This document shows, one piece after another, positions 8,369-16,446 of a DNA stretch of 64,000 bases. The notes under the pieces were generated by a model. It searched no databases and was not told the DNA's origin. It worked only from the letters and a program-made list of their open reading frames with translations. This DNA is from Frateuria edaphi (lineage in GTDB: Bacteria; Pseudomonadota; Gammaproteobacteria; Xanthomonadales; Rhodanobacteraceae): positions 496,001 to 560,000 of the forward strand of contig NZ_CP088251.1 of assembly GCF_021117405.1 (NCBI RefSeq), written 5' to 3'. The position numbers and the translations under genes are program-made. How positions within the stretch are numbered: position 1 is the stretch's first letter; every line of letters starts with the position of its first letter.

Positions 8369-9580
8369 GTGCCCCTCCCGGTGAGCAAGCTCTCGCCCCT
8401 CGAGCGCCGTAGCGCGCTGACCCTGGCCTGCGTCATCAGCCTGCGCCTGTTCGGGCTGTTCCTGATCATGCCGGTGTTCTCGCTGTACGCGAAGCAGATG
8501 CCCGACGCCAGCGGCCTGCTGATCGGCCTGGCGCTGGGCGTGTACGGGCTGGGCCAGGTGCTGCTGCAGATCCCGCTGGGCCTGTTGTCCGACCGGATCG
8601 GGCGCAAGCCGGCGATCACCATCGGGCTGCTGATCTTTGCCGTCGGCGGCCTGGTGGCGGCGATGTCGCACACGCTGATGGGGATCGTGGCAGGCCGCGC
8701 GCTGCAGGGCATGGGCGCGGTGGCCGGCGCCGGCACCGCGCTGGCCGCCGACCTCACCCGCGAGGACCAGCGCAGCAAGGTGATGGGCATCATCGGCGTG
8801 TCGATCGGCGTGGCGTTCCTGCTGGCGCTGATCCTGGGGCCGCCGCTGGAAGCGGTGGCCGGGTTGCCCGGCCTGTTCGGCGCCACCTCGCTGCTGGCGC
8901 TCGCCTCGCTGGTGCTGTTGTGGCTGATCGTGCCCACGCCCGAACGGGCGAAGGCGCCTGCCGCGGCGAGCCTCGGCGGGGTGATGGCGATGCTGCGCGA
9001 CGGCCGGTTGCTGGTCCTCAACGGGTCGGTGTTCTTCCTGCACCTGCTGCTGACGGCGAGCTTCGTCGGCCTGCCGCTGCTGCTGGCCGAGCGGCTGCAC
9101 CTGCCGGTGGAGCGCCACTGGGAGCTCTACCTGCCGGTGATGACGATCGCCGCATTGGTGATGGGGGCTTCGCTGCATCGCATGAAGGAGATTGGCCAGA
9201 GCCTGCGCATCGTGCTGGTGTGCGTGGCGGCGATCGGGCTGGCGTTGCTAGGTTTCGCGCAGTCGGGCGGCCACCTGGCCTGGCTGGGCGTGTCGGCGGC
9301 GGCGTTCTTCTCGGCCTTCAACCTGCTGGAGGCCGCGCTTCCCAGCCTGGTGTCCCGGCTCGCGCCGGCGCACCTGCGTGGCGCTGCGATGGGCGCGTAC
9401 TCGACCAGCCAGTTCATCGGCGCCTTCGTCGGCGGCGCCATCGGCGGCATCGCGTTGGGCCGTCTGGGCGTGAGCGGGGTGTTCCTGTGCGCGGCGGCGA
9501 CCACGCTGCTGTGGCTGCCGCTGGTCGCGTTCGGTGCGCGGCGCATCGCCGCGCGCGCCGTGGCCGAACAGGTGGCCTGA
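8369..9580 (+). CDS. MFS transporter, YajR-like
   Basis: 403 residues with twelve predicted membrane helices. The loop between helices 2 and 3 carries GLLSDRIGRKP, the major facilitator signature, and the N-terminal half closely resembles E. coli YajR (LRLFGLFLIMPV, GIYGL/GVYGL, IPLGLLSDRIGRKP, ADLTRE). It lacks the extra C-terminal YAM domain of YajR and ends soon after helix 12. It is probably a proton-driven exporter with unknown substrate. The start is uncertain between GTG codons at 8369 and 8381; neither has a clear ribosome site. A DedA-rhodanese gene and ssb follow on the same strand. Confidence 0.85.
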   Translation: MPLPVSKLSPLERRSALTLACVISLRLFGLFLIMPVFSLYAKQMPDASGLLIGLALGVYGLGQVLLQIPLGLLSDRIGRKPAITIGLLIFAVGGLVAAMSHTLMGIVAGRALQGMGAVAGAGTALAADLTREDQRSKVMGIIGVSIGVAFLLALILGPPLEAVAGLPGLFGATSLLALASLVLLWLIVPTPERAKAPAAASLGGVMAMLRDGRLLVLNGSVFFLHLLLTASFVGLPLLLAERLHLPVERHWELYLPVMTIAALVMGASLHRMKEIGQSLRIVLVCVAAIGLALLGFAQSGGHLAWLGVSAAAFFSAFNLLEAALPSLVSRLAPAHLRGAAMGAYSTSQFIGAFVGGAIGGIALGRLGVSGVFLCAAATTLLWLPLVAFGARRIAARAVAEQVA

Positions 9581-9643
9581 CGGGATTGCGTTGCGCGGCT
9601 GCCGCCCCCATCTGCGGCGGCATCACCCCACGAGAGCCTGCCC

Positions 9644-10621
9644 GTGGCCCACCAGATCGTCGCGCTGATCGCCGAATACGGCCTGCTGCTGGTCTTCCTC
9701 AACGTGCTGGTCGAGCAGGCCGGGCTGCCGCTGCCGGCCGTGCCCACGCTGGTGGTGGCCGGCGCGCTGTCCGCCGGTGGCCAGCTGCCCTTGTGGGGCG
9801 TGCTGCTGGTGGCGCTGGCCGGTTGCCTGCTCAGTGATTTCGCCTGGTACGCCGCCGGGCGTCGCTATGGCGCGGGGGTGATGCGCACGCTTTGCCGCAT
9901 CTCGCTTTCGCCCGATTCCTGCGTCAAACAATCGGAACTGCGCTTCCAGCGCTGGCGGGCACCGGTGCTGCTGGTGGCCAAGTTCGTGCCGGGCCTGTCG
10001 ACCGTGGCGCCGCCGCTGGTCGGCGCCATGGGGCTCGAAGCGCGGTCGTTCCTGCTGTTCGACGCGCTCGGCTCGCTGCTGTGGGCCGGGGTGGCGGTGG
10101 CATTGGGCTACGTCTTCGCCGACGGGGTGGAGCGTGCGCTGGCGGCGTTCGAGGGCACGGGTACCGTCGCAGTCCAACTGCTGGGCGCGCTGCTGGCGCT
10201 CTACATCCTCTACAAATGGTGGCAGCGCCGGCGACTGCTGGTGGCGCTTCGCATGGCCCGGATCGAAGTGGATGAGCTGGCGCAGGCGTTGCGATCGGCG
10301 CGCCCGCCGCTGGTGTTCGACGTGCGCGCCGCCGGTTCGCGCGAGCTCGACGATCGCGCGATCCCCGGCGCGCTCGATTTCGACCCGCTCGCCCTCGACG
10401 CGCTGCTGGCTGGCGTGCCGCGCGAGCGTGAACTGGTCCTCTACTGCAATTGCCCCAACGAGTTTTCTGCCGCCCGCGCCGCGCAATTGCTGAAGGCGCA
10501 GGGTTACCGCCAGGTCCGCCCGTTGCGCGGCGGACTGGATGCCTGGGCGGCGGCCGGCCATGCGGTCGAACGCGCGCACGTCGCCTCGCCGGCCCCCTCC
10601 AGGGCGTCGCCGGCGGTGTGA
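9644..10621 (+). CDS. DedA family membrane protein fused to a rhodanese domain
   Basis: 325 residues from a GTG start. Residues 1-205 form a DedA/SNARE-associated membrane protein (EYGLLLVFLNVLVEQAGLPLP at the start, and the family motif around KFVPGLSTVAPPLVGAMGL near 115). DedA proteins include undecaprenyl-phosphate and phospholipid flippases. Residues about 215-315 are a rhodanese-like domain (PPLVFDVRAAGSREL...IPGALDFDP). Its active loop is CNCPNE with a Cys in the catalytic position, followed by SAARAAQLLKAQGY, so the domain is probably catalytic or a sulfur carrier. What the sulfur chemistry has to do with a lipid flippase is unknown. Confidence 0.85.
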   Translation: MAHQIVALIAEYGLLLVFLNVLVEQAGLPLPAVPTLVVAGALSAGGQLPLWGVLLVALAGCLLSDFAWYAAGRRYGAGVMRTLCRISLSPDSCVKQSELRFQRWRAPVLLVAKFVPGLSTVAPPLVGAMGLEARSFLLFDALGSLLWAGVAVALGYVFADGVERALAAFEGTGTVAVQLLGALLALYILYKWWQRRRLLVALRMARIEVDELAQALRSARPPLVFDVRAAGSRELDDRAIPGALDFDPLALDALLAGVPRERELVLYCNCPNEFSAARAAQLLKAQGYRQVRPLRGGLDAWAAAGHAVERAHVASPAPSRASPAV

Positions 10622-10758
10622 AGGCACACGCGGCCCATGTGCCCTGACAATCGGCGCCGGGCTTCCGCGCGAACGCAGGGAAGGAGCCGACAGGCGGATG
10701 GGGATGCCCTTTCCGCACCGGCCGGCAAAAGCGCACGCGGCCCCGGCGCGCGGAGGGG

Positions 10759-10789
10759 GGCGGGTCGGTATGATAGGGACTGACCCGCC
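10759..10789. promoter_or_regulatory. palindrome around a -10-like element upstream of ssb
   Basis: GGCGGGTC at 10759-10766 and its exact reverse complement GACCCGCC at 10782-10789 flank TATGAT at 10769-10774, which resembles a -10 box. The ssb start codon is 70 bases downstream. It could be an operator overlapping a promoter or just a hairpin; no matching -35 is visible. Confidence 0.4.
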
Positions 10790-10858
10790 GGCCCCGCCGG
10801 TGGAATCTCTTGACGAGGCGGGCGCGCGCGCCGGCCGCCAGCAAAGCGAGGAAAACCC

Positions 10859-11398
10859 ATGGCACGCGGCATCAACAAGGTCATCATCGTCGGCAACCTG
10901 GGCGCCGATCCGGAGGTGCGTTACACCGGCGGCGGCACCGCGGTGTGCAGCCTCAGCGTGGCCACCTCCGAGCAGTGGACCGACAAGCAGTCCGGCGAAA
11001 AGCAGGAACGCACCGAGTGGCACCGCGTGAAGCTGTTCGGCAAGCTCGCCGAGATCGCCGGCGAGTACCTGAAGAAGGGCCGCCAGGTCTACATCGAGGG
11101 TTCGCTGCGCACCGACAAGTACACCGACAAGAGCGGCGTGGAGAAGTATTCCACCGACATCATCGCCAACGACATGCAGATGCTCGGCGGCATGGGTGGT
11201 GAAGGTGGTGGCGGCGGCGGTGGCGGTGGCGGCTTCCGCGAGCGTCCGCAGGGCGGCGGCCAGCGCCAGGGGGGCGGCAACTACGGCGGTGGCCAGTCCC
11301 GCGGCGGCGGCAACGACTACGGCAACGCCCCGCGCCAGAACGCGCCGGCGCCGGCCGAAAGCAGCAGCGGCTTCGACGACGACGACATTCCGTTCTGA
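10859..11398 (+). CDS. ssb: single-stranded DNA-binding protein
   Basis: 179 residues. The OB-fold occupies about residues 1-110 and begins [19 protein letters not shown], followed by [17 protein letters not shown] and [10 protein letters not shown], all diagnostic of bacterial SSB. A long glycine-rich, disordered linker follows, and the protein ends in the acidic tip DDDDIPF that binds partner repair and replication proteins. SSB coats single-stranded DNA as a tetramer in replication, recombination and repair. A bidirectional terminator follows at once and separates it from the convergent ptsI gene. Confidence 0.98.
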   Translation: MARGINKVIIVGNLGADPEVRYTGGGTAVCSLSVATSEQWTDKQSGEKQERTEWHRVKLFGKLAEIAGEYLKKGRQVYIEGSLRTDKYTDKSGVEKYSTDIIANDMQMLGGMGGEGGGGGGGGGGFRERPQGGGQRQGGGNYGGGQSRGGGNDYGNAPRQNAPAPAESSSGFDDDDIPF

Positions 11399-11421
11399 GC
11401 GCTATGTCGCGTCCGGAAGAG

Positions 11422-11446
11422 GCCCGCAGCAATGCGGGCCTCTTTC
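11422..11446. terminator. bidirectional terminator between ssb and ptsI
   Basis: GCCCGCA at 11422-11428 pairs with TGCGGGC at 11433-11439, followed by CTCTTTC on the plus strand and preceded by a purine-rich GGAAGAG that becomes a pyrimidine tract on the minus strand. It sits between the convergent ends of ssb and ptsI and can serve both. Confidence 0.7.
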
Positions 11447-11459
11447 GTTGGGACAGCCC

Positions 11460-13190
11460 TCAACCGGCAAGTTGCGCGAGCAGCGCCTCGACGTCTTCGT
11501 GGGTGTGCGCGCGAAGCAGGCGCGGCGCCTCGCGGCGCATGGCAGCGTGGTCGAGGGTGGCCAGGCGGTCGCGGACGTGCAGGATCTGGCTGGGGTGCAT
11601 GCTGTATTCGCACAGGCCCAGCGCCAGCAGCAGGGCGGTGAAGCTCACGTCGCCGCCGATCTCGCCGCACAGGCTCACCGGCTTGTTGGCGCGGCGGCCG
11701 GCGGAAATGACGTAGGCGATCAGGCGCAGCAGCGCCGGTTGCAGCGGGTTGTAGATGTTTTCCAGGCCGTCGTTGCCGCGGTCGGCGGCGAGCACGTATT
11801 GCGCCAGGTCGTTGGTGCCGATGGCGAGGAAGTCGGCATGCTCCAGCAGCGCGCGCACGTTGAGCGCGGCGGCGGGGACTTCGACCATGGCCCCCAACGG
11901 CAGTTTTTCCGGCAGGTCGATGTTCTCGCGCTTGAGGTCCTGGCGCGCGAGCTTGAACAGCGTGCGCACGGCGATCAGTTCGTCAGGCTGGGTGATCATC
12001 GGCACCAGCACGCGCACCGGGCCGTAGCAGGCGGCGCGCAGGATCGCGCGAATCTGCGTGGTGAACACGGCCGGGTAGCGCAGCGAAAGGCGCACGCCGC
12101 GCACGCCCAGCGCCGGGTTGTCCTCGCCGCGCAATGCCAGGCCGGCGGCGTCGGCCTTGTCGGCGCCAAGGTCCAGCGTGCGGATGGTGACCGGCAGGCC
12201 GCCCATGCCCAGCACCAGGTCGCGGTAGGCGTTGAACTGCTCGTCTTCGGAGGGCAGGCCCTTGTGCTTGAGGAACAGGAATTCGGTGCGGTAAAGGCCC
12301 ACGCCGTCGGCGCCGCGGGCGCGCGCCATGGCGATGTCGGTGGCGGTTTCCGCGTTGGCGAACAGCTTCAACGCCACGCCGTCGCGGGTGCGCGTGGGTG
12401 CGTTCGCGAGCTTGGCCAGGCGTCGCCCTTCGGCTGCCGCTTCGCGCTGCCAGGCGCGGTAGCGGGCCAGGTCCTGCGCGGTGGGGTGGACAATGGTCTC
12501 GCTGCGCTCGGCGTCGAGCAGGATCAGATCGTCATCGTGAATGGTGGCCAGCGCGTCGCGCGTGCCCACCAGCATCGGCAGATCCAGGCTGCGCGCCAGG
12601 ATCGCGCTGTGCGAGTAGACGCTGCCAGAGCTTGCCACCACGCCGAGCAGGCCGTTGCCGACCAGGTGCGCCATGTCGGCCGGTGCGATGGTGTCGGCGA
12701 CCAGGATCTCGCCCACGCGCGCGGCGAGCTTGCGCTCCTCGCGGCTGGTTTGGCGCTGCAGGGCGGAGATCACCCGGTTGATGACCTGGTCGACGTCCTC
12801 GCGGCGGCTGCGCAGGTACGGATCGTCCATGGCCTCGAACACCTTGGCCAGGCGGTCGCGCTGCTTCTTGAGCGCCACGCCGGCGCGGTAGTGGCCGACG
12901 CGGACCAGGTCGTCGAGGCCGCGCAGCAGTTCCTTGTCGTCGAGCAGGAGGCTGTGCGCGTCGATGAACTCGTTGACTTCGCGCGCCAGCGCGCCGTGCA
13001 GGCGACCGCGCAATTCGTGCAGTTCCTGCCGCGCGGTGTCGAGCGCGCGATGCAGGTTTTCCAGCTCGCCCTCGACTTCGTCCTCCGCCAGCGGGCGGGT
13101 GTCGACCAGGTAGCGGCTCGGCTGCACGAGGCGCGCGCGACCCAGGGCCATGCCCTTGGAGGCGGCGGTGCCGGGCAGCAACTGCCTCAT
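11460..13190 (-). CDS. ptsI: PTS enzyme I, phosphoenolpyruvate-protein phosphotransferase
   Basis: 576 residues. Enzyme I takes phosphate from phosphoenolpyruvate on a histidine and passes it to HPr. The phospho-His lies in the motif SVYSHSAILARSLDLP (His194). The PEP-binding barrel shows GADGVGLYRTEFLFL, ALGVRGVRLSL and LCGEIGGD. Its start overlaps the end of ptsH by four bases (ATGA), so HPr and EI are translationally coupled. There is no sugar-specific membrane permease in the neighbourhood, so the chain probably regulates rather than transports. Confidence 0.95.
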   Translation of the reverse strand: MRQLLPGTAASKGMALGRARLVQPSRYLVDTRPLAEDEVEGELENLHRALDTARQELHELRGRLHGALAREVNEFIDAHSLLLDDKELLRGLDDLVRVGHYRAGVALKKQRDRLAKVFEAMDDPYLRSRREDVDQVINRVISALQRQTSREERKLAARVGEILVADTIAPADMAHLVGNGLLGVVASSGSVYSHSAILARSLDLPMLVGTRDALATIHDDDLILLDAERSETIVHPTAQDLARYRAWQREAAAEGRRLAKLANAPTRTRDGVALKLFANAETATDIAMARARGADGVGLYRTEFLFLKHKGLPSEDEQFNAYRDLVLGMGGLPVTIRTLDLGADKADAAGLALRGEDNPALGVRGVRLSLRYPAVFTTQIRAILRAACYGPVRVLVPMITQPDELIAVRTLFKLARQDLKRENIDLPEKLPLGAMVEVPAAALNVRALLEHADFLAIGTNDLAQYVLAADRGNDGLENIYNPLQPALLRLIAYVISAGRRANKPVSLCGEIGGDVSFTALLLALGLCEYSMHPSQILHVRDRLATLDHAAMRREAPRLLRAHTHEDVEALLAQLAG

Positions 13191-13456
13191 GCGCCCTCGT
13201 CGAACTTGCGCTCGAACAGCGCCACGACGCCGGCGAGGGCCTGCGCCTCGTCGGGGCCGTCGGCACGCACGGTGAGCGGGGTGCCCAGGCCGGCCGAGAG
13301 CATCATCACGCCCATGATGCTCTGCGCATTGACCTCGCGGCCCTTGCTGACCAGCCACACCGTGGATTTGAAGCCCTGCACCAGTTGCACCAGCTTGGCC
13401 GAGGCGCGCGCGTGCAGTCCGAGCTTGTTGGAAACGACGAGATCCTGTTCAAGCAT
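13187..13456 (-). CDS. ptsH: phosphocarrier protein HPr
   Basis: 89 residues. The phosphorylatable His15 is in LGLHARASAK, and Ser46 in the NAQSIMGVMML segment matches the site phosphorylated by HPr kinase, whose gene is two genes upstream. HPr therefore can carry phosphate from enzyme I to EIIA and can also be switched by the Ser46 kinase. It overlaps EIIA by eight bases and ptsI by four. Confidence 0.96.
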   Translation of the reverse strand: MLEQDLVVSNKLGLHARASAKLVQLVQGFKSTVWLVSKGREVNAQSIMGVMMLSAGLGTPLTVRADGPDEAQALAGVVALFERKFDEGA

Positions 13457-13841
13457 GATCGATGAAAATTCCCCCGCGGCCGCCATGGGCTGCCACCTGT
13501 GCCAGTTCGTCCAGCGGTTTCTCGGCGTAGTTGAGCACGCGCAGCAGCATCGGTAGGTTGAGCCCGGACACACAACGCAACCGTACGCCCAGCGACGTGA
13601 GCGAAAGGCCGATGTTGCACGGCGTGGCGCCGTACAGGTCGGCCAGCACCAGCACGCCGTCGCCCTGGTCGAGCTCGCGGGCGTGGTGGGCGGTGAGCGT
13701 ACGCATCACGTCCGGATCGGCGTGCGCCGGCACCTCGACCGCATCGACCTTCAGCGGCAGCTTGGGCATGACGTGATGCGCGGCGGAGATCAGCGCCCTG
13801 CCGACTGCCTCGTGCGTCATCAGGAGGACGCCGACGCTCAT
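13449..13841 (-). CDS. PTS mannose-family EIIA component
   Basis: 130 residues of the EIIA-Man fold. The active His is His10 in VLLMTHEAVGRAL, and the core shows GVLVLADLYGATPCNIG, the typical strand and loop after it. No EIIB, EIIC or EIID is nearby, so this soluble EIIA probably ends a regulatory phosphate chain EI-HPr-EIIA. It lies 84 bases downstream of rapZ and overlaps ptsH by eight bases. Confidence 0.9.
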   Translation of the reverse strand: MSVGVLLMTHEAVGRALISAAHHVMPKLPLKVDAVEVPAHADPDVMRTLTAHHARELDQGDGVLVLADLYGATPCNIGLSLTSLGVRLRCVSGLNLPMLLRVLNYAEKPLDELAQVAAHGGRGGIFIDHA

Positions 13842-13925
13842 GGGCCTGCTCCTGCCGCATGGCCGGTGATCATCGTAGTGCGCTCCTGCAGCGAGTGTTT
13901 CGTGCGCGCGGGGATGCGGGCGCGT

Positions 13926-14831
13926 TCATTCGAGTTCACGGTGAAAGGTGAGAACGCCTTCGCGCTTCGCACGGTAATGCGCGGCCAGGCACTCGACCAG
14001 GTAGACCGATCGATGCCGCCCGCCAGTGCAGCCGACGGAAATGGTGACGTAGCTGCGGTCGTCCTGCTCGAAGCGCGGCAGCCAGGCGTCGAGCCAGCGC
14101 GCGGTGTCGGCGAAGTATTCGCCGACCATCGGATCGGCCTCGAGGAATTCGCGCACCGGCGCGTCCTTGCCCGAGAGTGGGCGCAGCTTGGGCTGCCAAT
14201 GCGGATTGGGCAGGCAGCGGGCGTCGAAGACGAAATCCGAGTCCAGTGGCAGGCCGCGACGGAAGGCGAACGACTGGAACATCAGCGTCAGGCCTTCGGT
14301 GGCCGCCGCGTAGCCGGTGGCGATCAGCCGGCGCAGCTGGTGGACGTTGAGGTCGCTCGAATCGATCACCTTTTCGGCAATACCGATCAGCGGCCGCAAC
14401 AGGCGGCGTTCCTCGGCGATCGCGTCGGCCAGCGACACGCCGCGGATGGCCAGCGGATGTCGGCGGCGGGTTTCCGAGTACCGCTTGATCAGTACTTCGT
14501 CGCTGCAATCGATGAAAACCAGGTGGACGTGCACGCCGGCGGCGGCCAGTTCGGAGAGCACCAGAGGCATGTGCTCGAAATCCTCGCCGCGGTTGCGCAC
14601 GTCCACGCCCACGGCGATGCGCCGGCGGCGGCCGCCGCCATCGCGGCGCACCGACTGCACCAGTTGCGGCAGCAGCCCGCTGGGCAGGTTGTCGACGCAG
14701 TAGAACTCCAGGTCCTCCAGCGCGCGCAGCGCGACCGTCTTGCCGCCGCCGGACATGCCGGTCAGCACCACCAGGTGCACGGCGTTGGGATCGTTGAGGC
14801 CGTTCGAGGGCGCGGGATCGTTCGTACTCAT
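13926..14831 (-). CDS. rapZ: RNase adapter protein RapZ
   Basis: 301 residues. The N-terminal P-loop is GMSGGGKT at about residues 25-32, followed by ALEDLEFYCVDNLPSGLL. The C-terminal domain carries ISVGCTGGRHRSVYLVE, the conserved RapZ signature that binds RNA or metabolite. In enterobacteria RapZ delivers the GlmZ small RNA to RNase E and so tunes GlmS and amino-sugar precursor supply; the exact RNA partner here is unknown. It starts four bases after the hprK stop, and the gene order with rpoN, hpf and the PTS genes is the conserved one. Confidence 0.95.
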   Translation of the reverse strand: MSTNDPAPSNGLNDPNAVHLVVLTGMSGGGKTVALRALEDLEFYCVDNLPSGLLPQLVQSVRRDGGGRRRRIAVGVDVRNRGEDFEHMPLVLSELAAAGVHVHLVFIDCSDEVLIKRYSETRRRHPLAIRGVSLADAIAEERRLLRPLIGIAEKVIDSSDLNVHQLRRLIATGYAAATEGLTLMFQSFAFRRGLPLDSDFVFDARCLPNPHWQPKLRPLSGKDAPVREFLEADPMVGEYFADTARWLDAWLPRFEQDDRSYVTISVGCTGGRHRSVYLVECLAAHYRAKREGVLTFHRELE

Positions 14832-14835
14832 GGGT

Positions 14836-15819
14836 TCACCACGGCGGAAGCCGGCGCATCTGGTGCGCCTGGCGGTCGATGAATGTCTGCGCGGGATCGA
14901 TGCCCTTGCTCTTGAGCATATGGTGGCGCACCGCCGCTTCCACCAGTACCGCCAGGTTGCGGCCGGGGGCCACCGGGATGGTGATCATCGGCACGGAGAC
15001 CTCCAGGATCTCGCGGTGGCTGGTGTCGCCGGTCAGGCGCGTCGCCGCGTCGATGTCTTCGCCCTCGCGCAGGGGCTTGAGGTGCACCACCAGGCGCAGG
15101 TATTTCGAATGCTTGACCGCGGTGTGGCCGAACATCTCGCGCACGTTGAGCACGCCCAGGCCGCGCACTTCCAGAAGATCCTGCAACAGTTCCGGACACG
15201 TGCCGTCGATCACGTCAGGGGCGATCAGGGTGAACTCGGTGGCGTCGTCGGCGACCAGGCGGTGGCCGCGGCTGATCAGTTCCAGCGCCAGCTCGCTCTT
15301 GCCCGAACCGGACTCGCCGGTAATCAGCACGCCGATCGAAAACACCTCCAGGAACACGCCGTGCAGGGTGATCCGCGGCGCGAGCAGGCGCGCGAGGTGG
15401 TACTGCATCCAGGTCAGGAGCTCGTGGCCGCGCTTGGCGCTGATCCACAGCGGGGTGTGGGTTTCCTCGGCCACCTCGCGCAGGTCCGATGGGATGGTCT
15501 GGTCCTTGGTCACGATCAGCGCCACCGGCTGGTAGGCAGCGATCTTGTGCATCGCTTCCCAGCGCTGGCGCGAATCCAGGCTGTCCAGCCAGTTGAGCTC
15601 CTCGGTACCGATGATCTGCACCTTGTTCGGGTAGATCACGTTGAGGTAGCCGATCAGCGACGGGCGGCGCGTGGCGGTGGCGCCGGGTTCGAGCACGCGC
15701 CCCTCGCCACGCATGCCCGCCACCCAGCGCAGGCCCATGCGCTCGTGGACGCCGTCGAAGAGTTGTCGTGCAGTCAGGCGTTCCAAGGAGTGTCCCTGCC
15801 GGGTGGCAATGGGCGCCAT
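14836..15819 (-). CDS. hprK: HPr kinase/phosphorylase
   Basis: 327 residues. HprK phosphorylates Ser46 of HPr with ATP or pyrophosphate and reverses the reaction. The Walker A motif GESGSGKS is at about 168-175, preceded by the catalytic His region [14 protein letters not shown], and the family signature [15 protein letters not shown] is present. The start at 15819 gives the normal family length. A terminator after the upstream hpf gene (15942-15970) suggests hprK has its own promoter in the 120 bases between. No ptsN lies between hpf and hprK. Confidence 0.95.
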   Translation of the reverse strand: MAPIATRQGHSLERLTARQLFDGVHERMGLRWVAGMRGEGRVLEPGATATRRPSLIGYLNVIYPNKVQIIGTEELNWLDSLDSRQRWEAMHKIAAYQPVALIVTKDQTIPSDLREVAEETHTPLWISAKRGHELLTWMQYHLARLLAPRITLHGVFLEVFSIGVLITGESGSGKSELALELISRGHRLVADDATEFTLIAPDVIDGTCPELLQDLLEVRGLGVLNVREMFGHTAVKHSKYLRLVVHLKPLREGEDIDAATRLTGDTSHREILEVSVPMITIPVAPGRNLAVLVEAAVRHHMLKSKGIDPAQTFIDRQAHQMRRLPPW

Positions 15820-15941
15820 TGTGCCAGCTATGCGGGGGAGGGCGGGCCGGGAGGGTGTCGCGAGGCCGGCCATCCGCCCGTGGCTTGGTATCTTCCCTGC
15901 GCTCGCGGGGAAGGCTCGGCTTGCGGCATCAAGCTTCGAGC

Positions 15942-15970
15942 AAAAAAAGACCCGCCACCGGGGCGGGTCT
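15942..15970 (-). terminator. intrinsic terminator after hpf
   Basis: On the minus strand GACCCGCC, a four-base loop and GGCGGGTC (15949-15970, with one loop ambiguity) are followed by seven T residues (15942-15948). It lies just past the hpf stop and before hprK, so it should end most rpoN-hpf transcripts. Confidence 0.85.
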
Positions 15971-15991
15971 CTTTCGCAGGAGCCGGACGAA

Positions 15992-16315
15992 TCAGCCGAT
16001 CTGGCGCGCTTCGCGCGCTTCCTGCTGATGCTTGTCGGTCACCTTGTCGCGGTGGCGGCGCAGTTGCGCGGCGAGTTTGTCGAACACCATGTCGATGGAG
16101 GCATACATGTCGGCGCCGCAGGCCGCCGCATGCAGGGCGGCACCCGTGGTGCTGAGGGTAGCGTCGGCGCAGTGCTGCAGCTTGTCGATCGACAGCACCA
16201 TGCTCAGGCCCAGGCACCTTTCGTCGAGGCGGGTCAGGCGATCGAGCCGGGATTCGGCATGCGCACGCAGGGCGGGGGTGACTTCGATCTGCTGGCCGGT
16301 GAGTTGGAACTGCAT
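15992..16315 (-). CDS. hpf: ribosome hibernation promoting factor, short form
   Basis: 107 residues of the HPF/RaiA (YfiA) family, beginning [24 protein letters not shown], typical of the short gammaproteobacterial HPF encoded next to rpoN. It binds the 30S decoding region and helps form inactive ribosome dimers in stationary phase. It lies 131 bases downstream of rpoN on the same strand and is followed by a clear terminator. Confidence 0.93.
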   Translation of the reverse strand: MQFQLTGQQIEVTPALRAHAESRLDRLTRLDERCLGLSMVLSIDKLQHCADATLSTTGAALHAAACGADMYASIDMVFDKLAAQLRRHRDKVTDKHQQEAREARQIG

Positions 16316-16446
16316 GGGGCGCCTCCTCTGGTACAGGCCGCCGTGGGGCGGCGGGTTCGCATGCCGGTGATTGGTGCCGGCATGCCGGTCTTCATTCGGT
16401 ATGGGATCGTTCGGGCCGGTTCCAAGTGGTGGGTTTCAGGCGCCGG

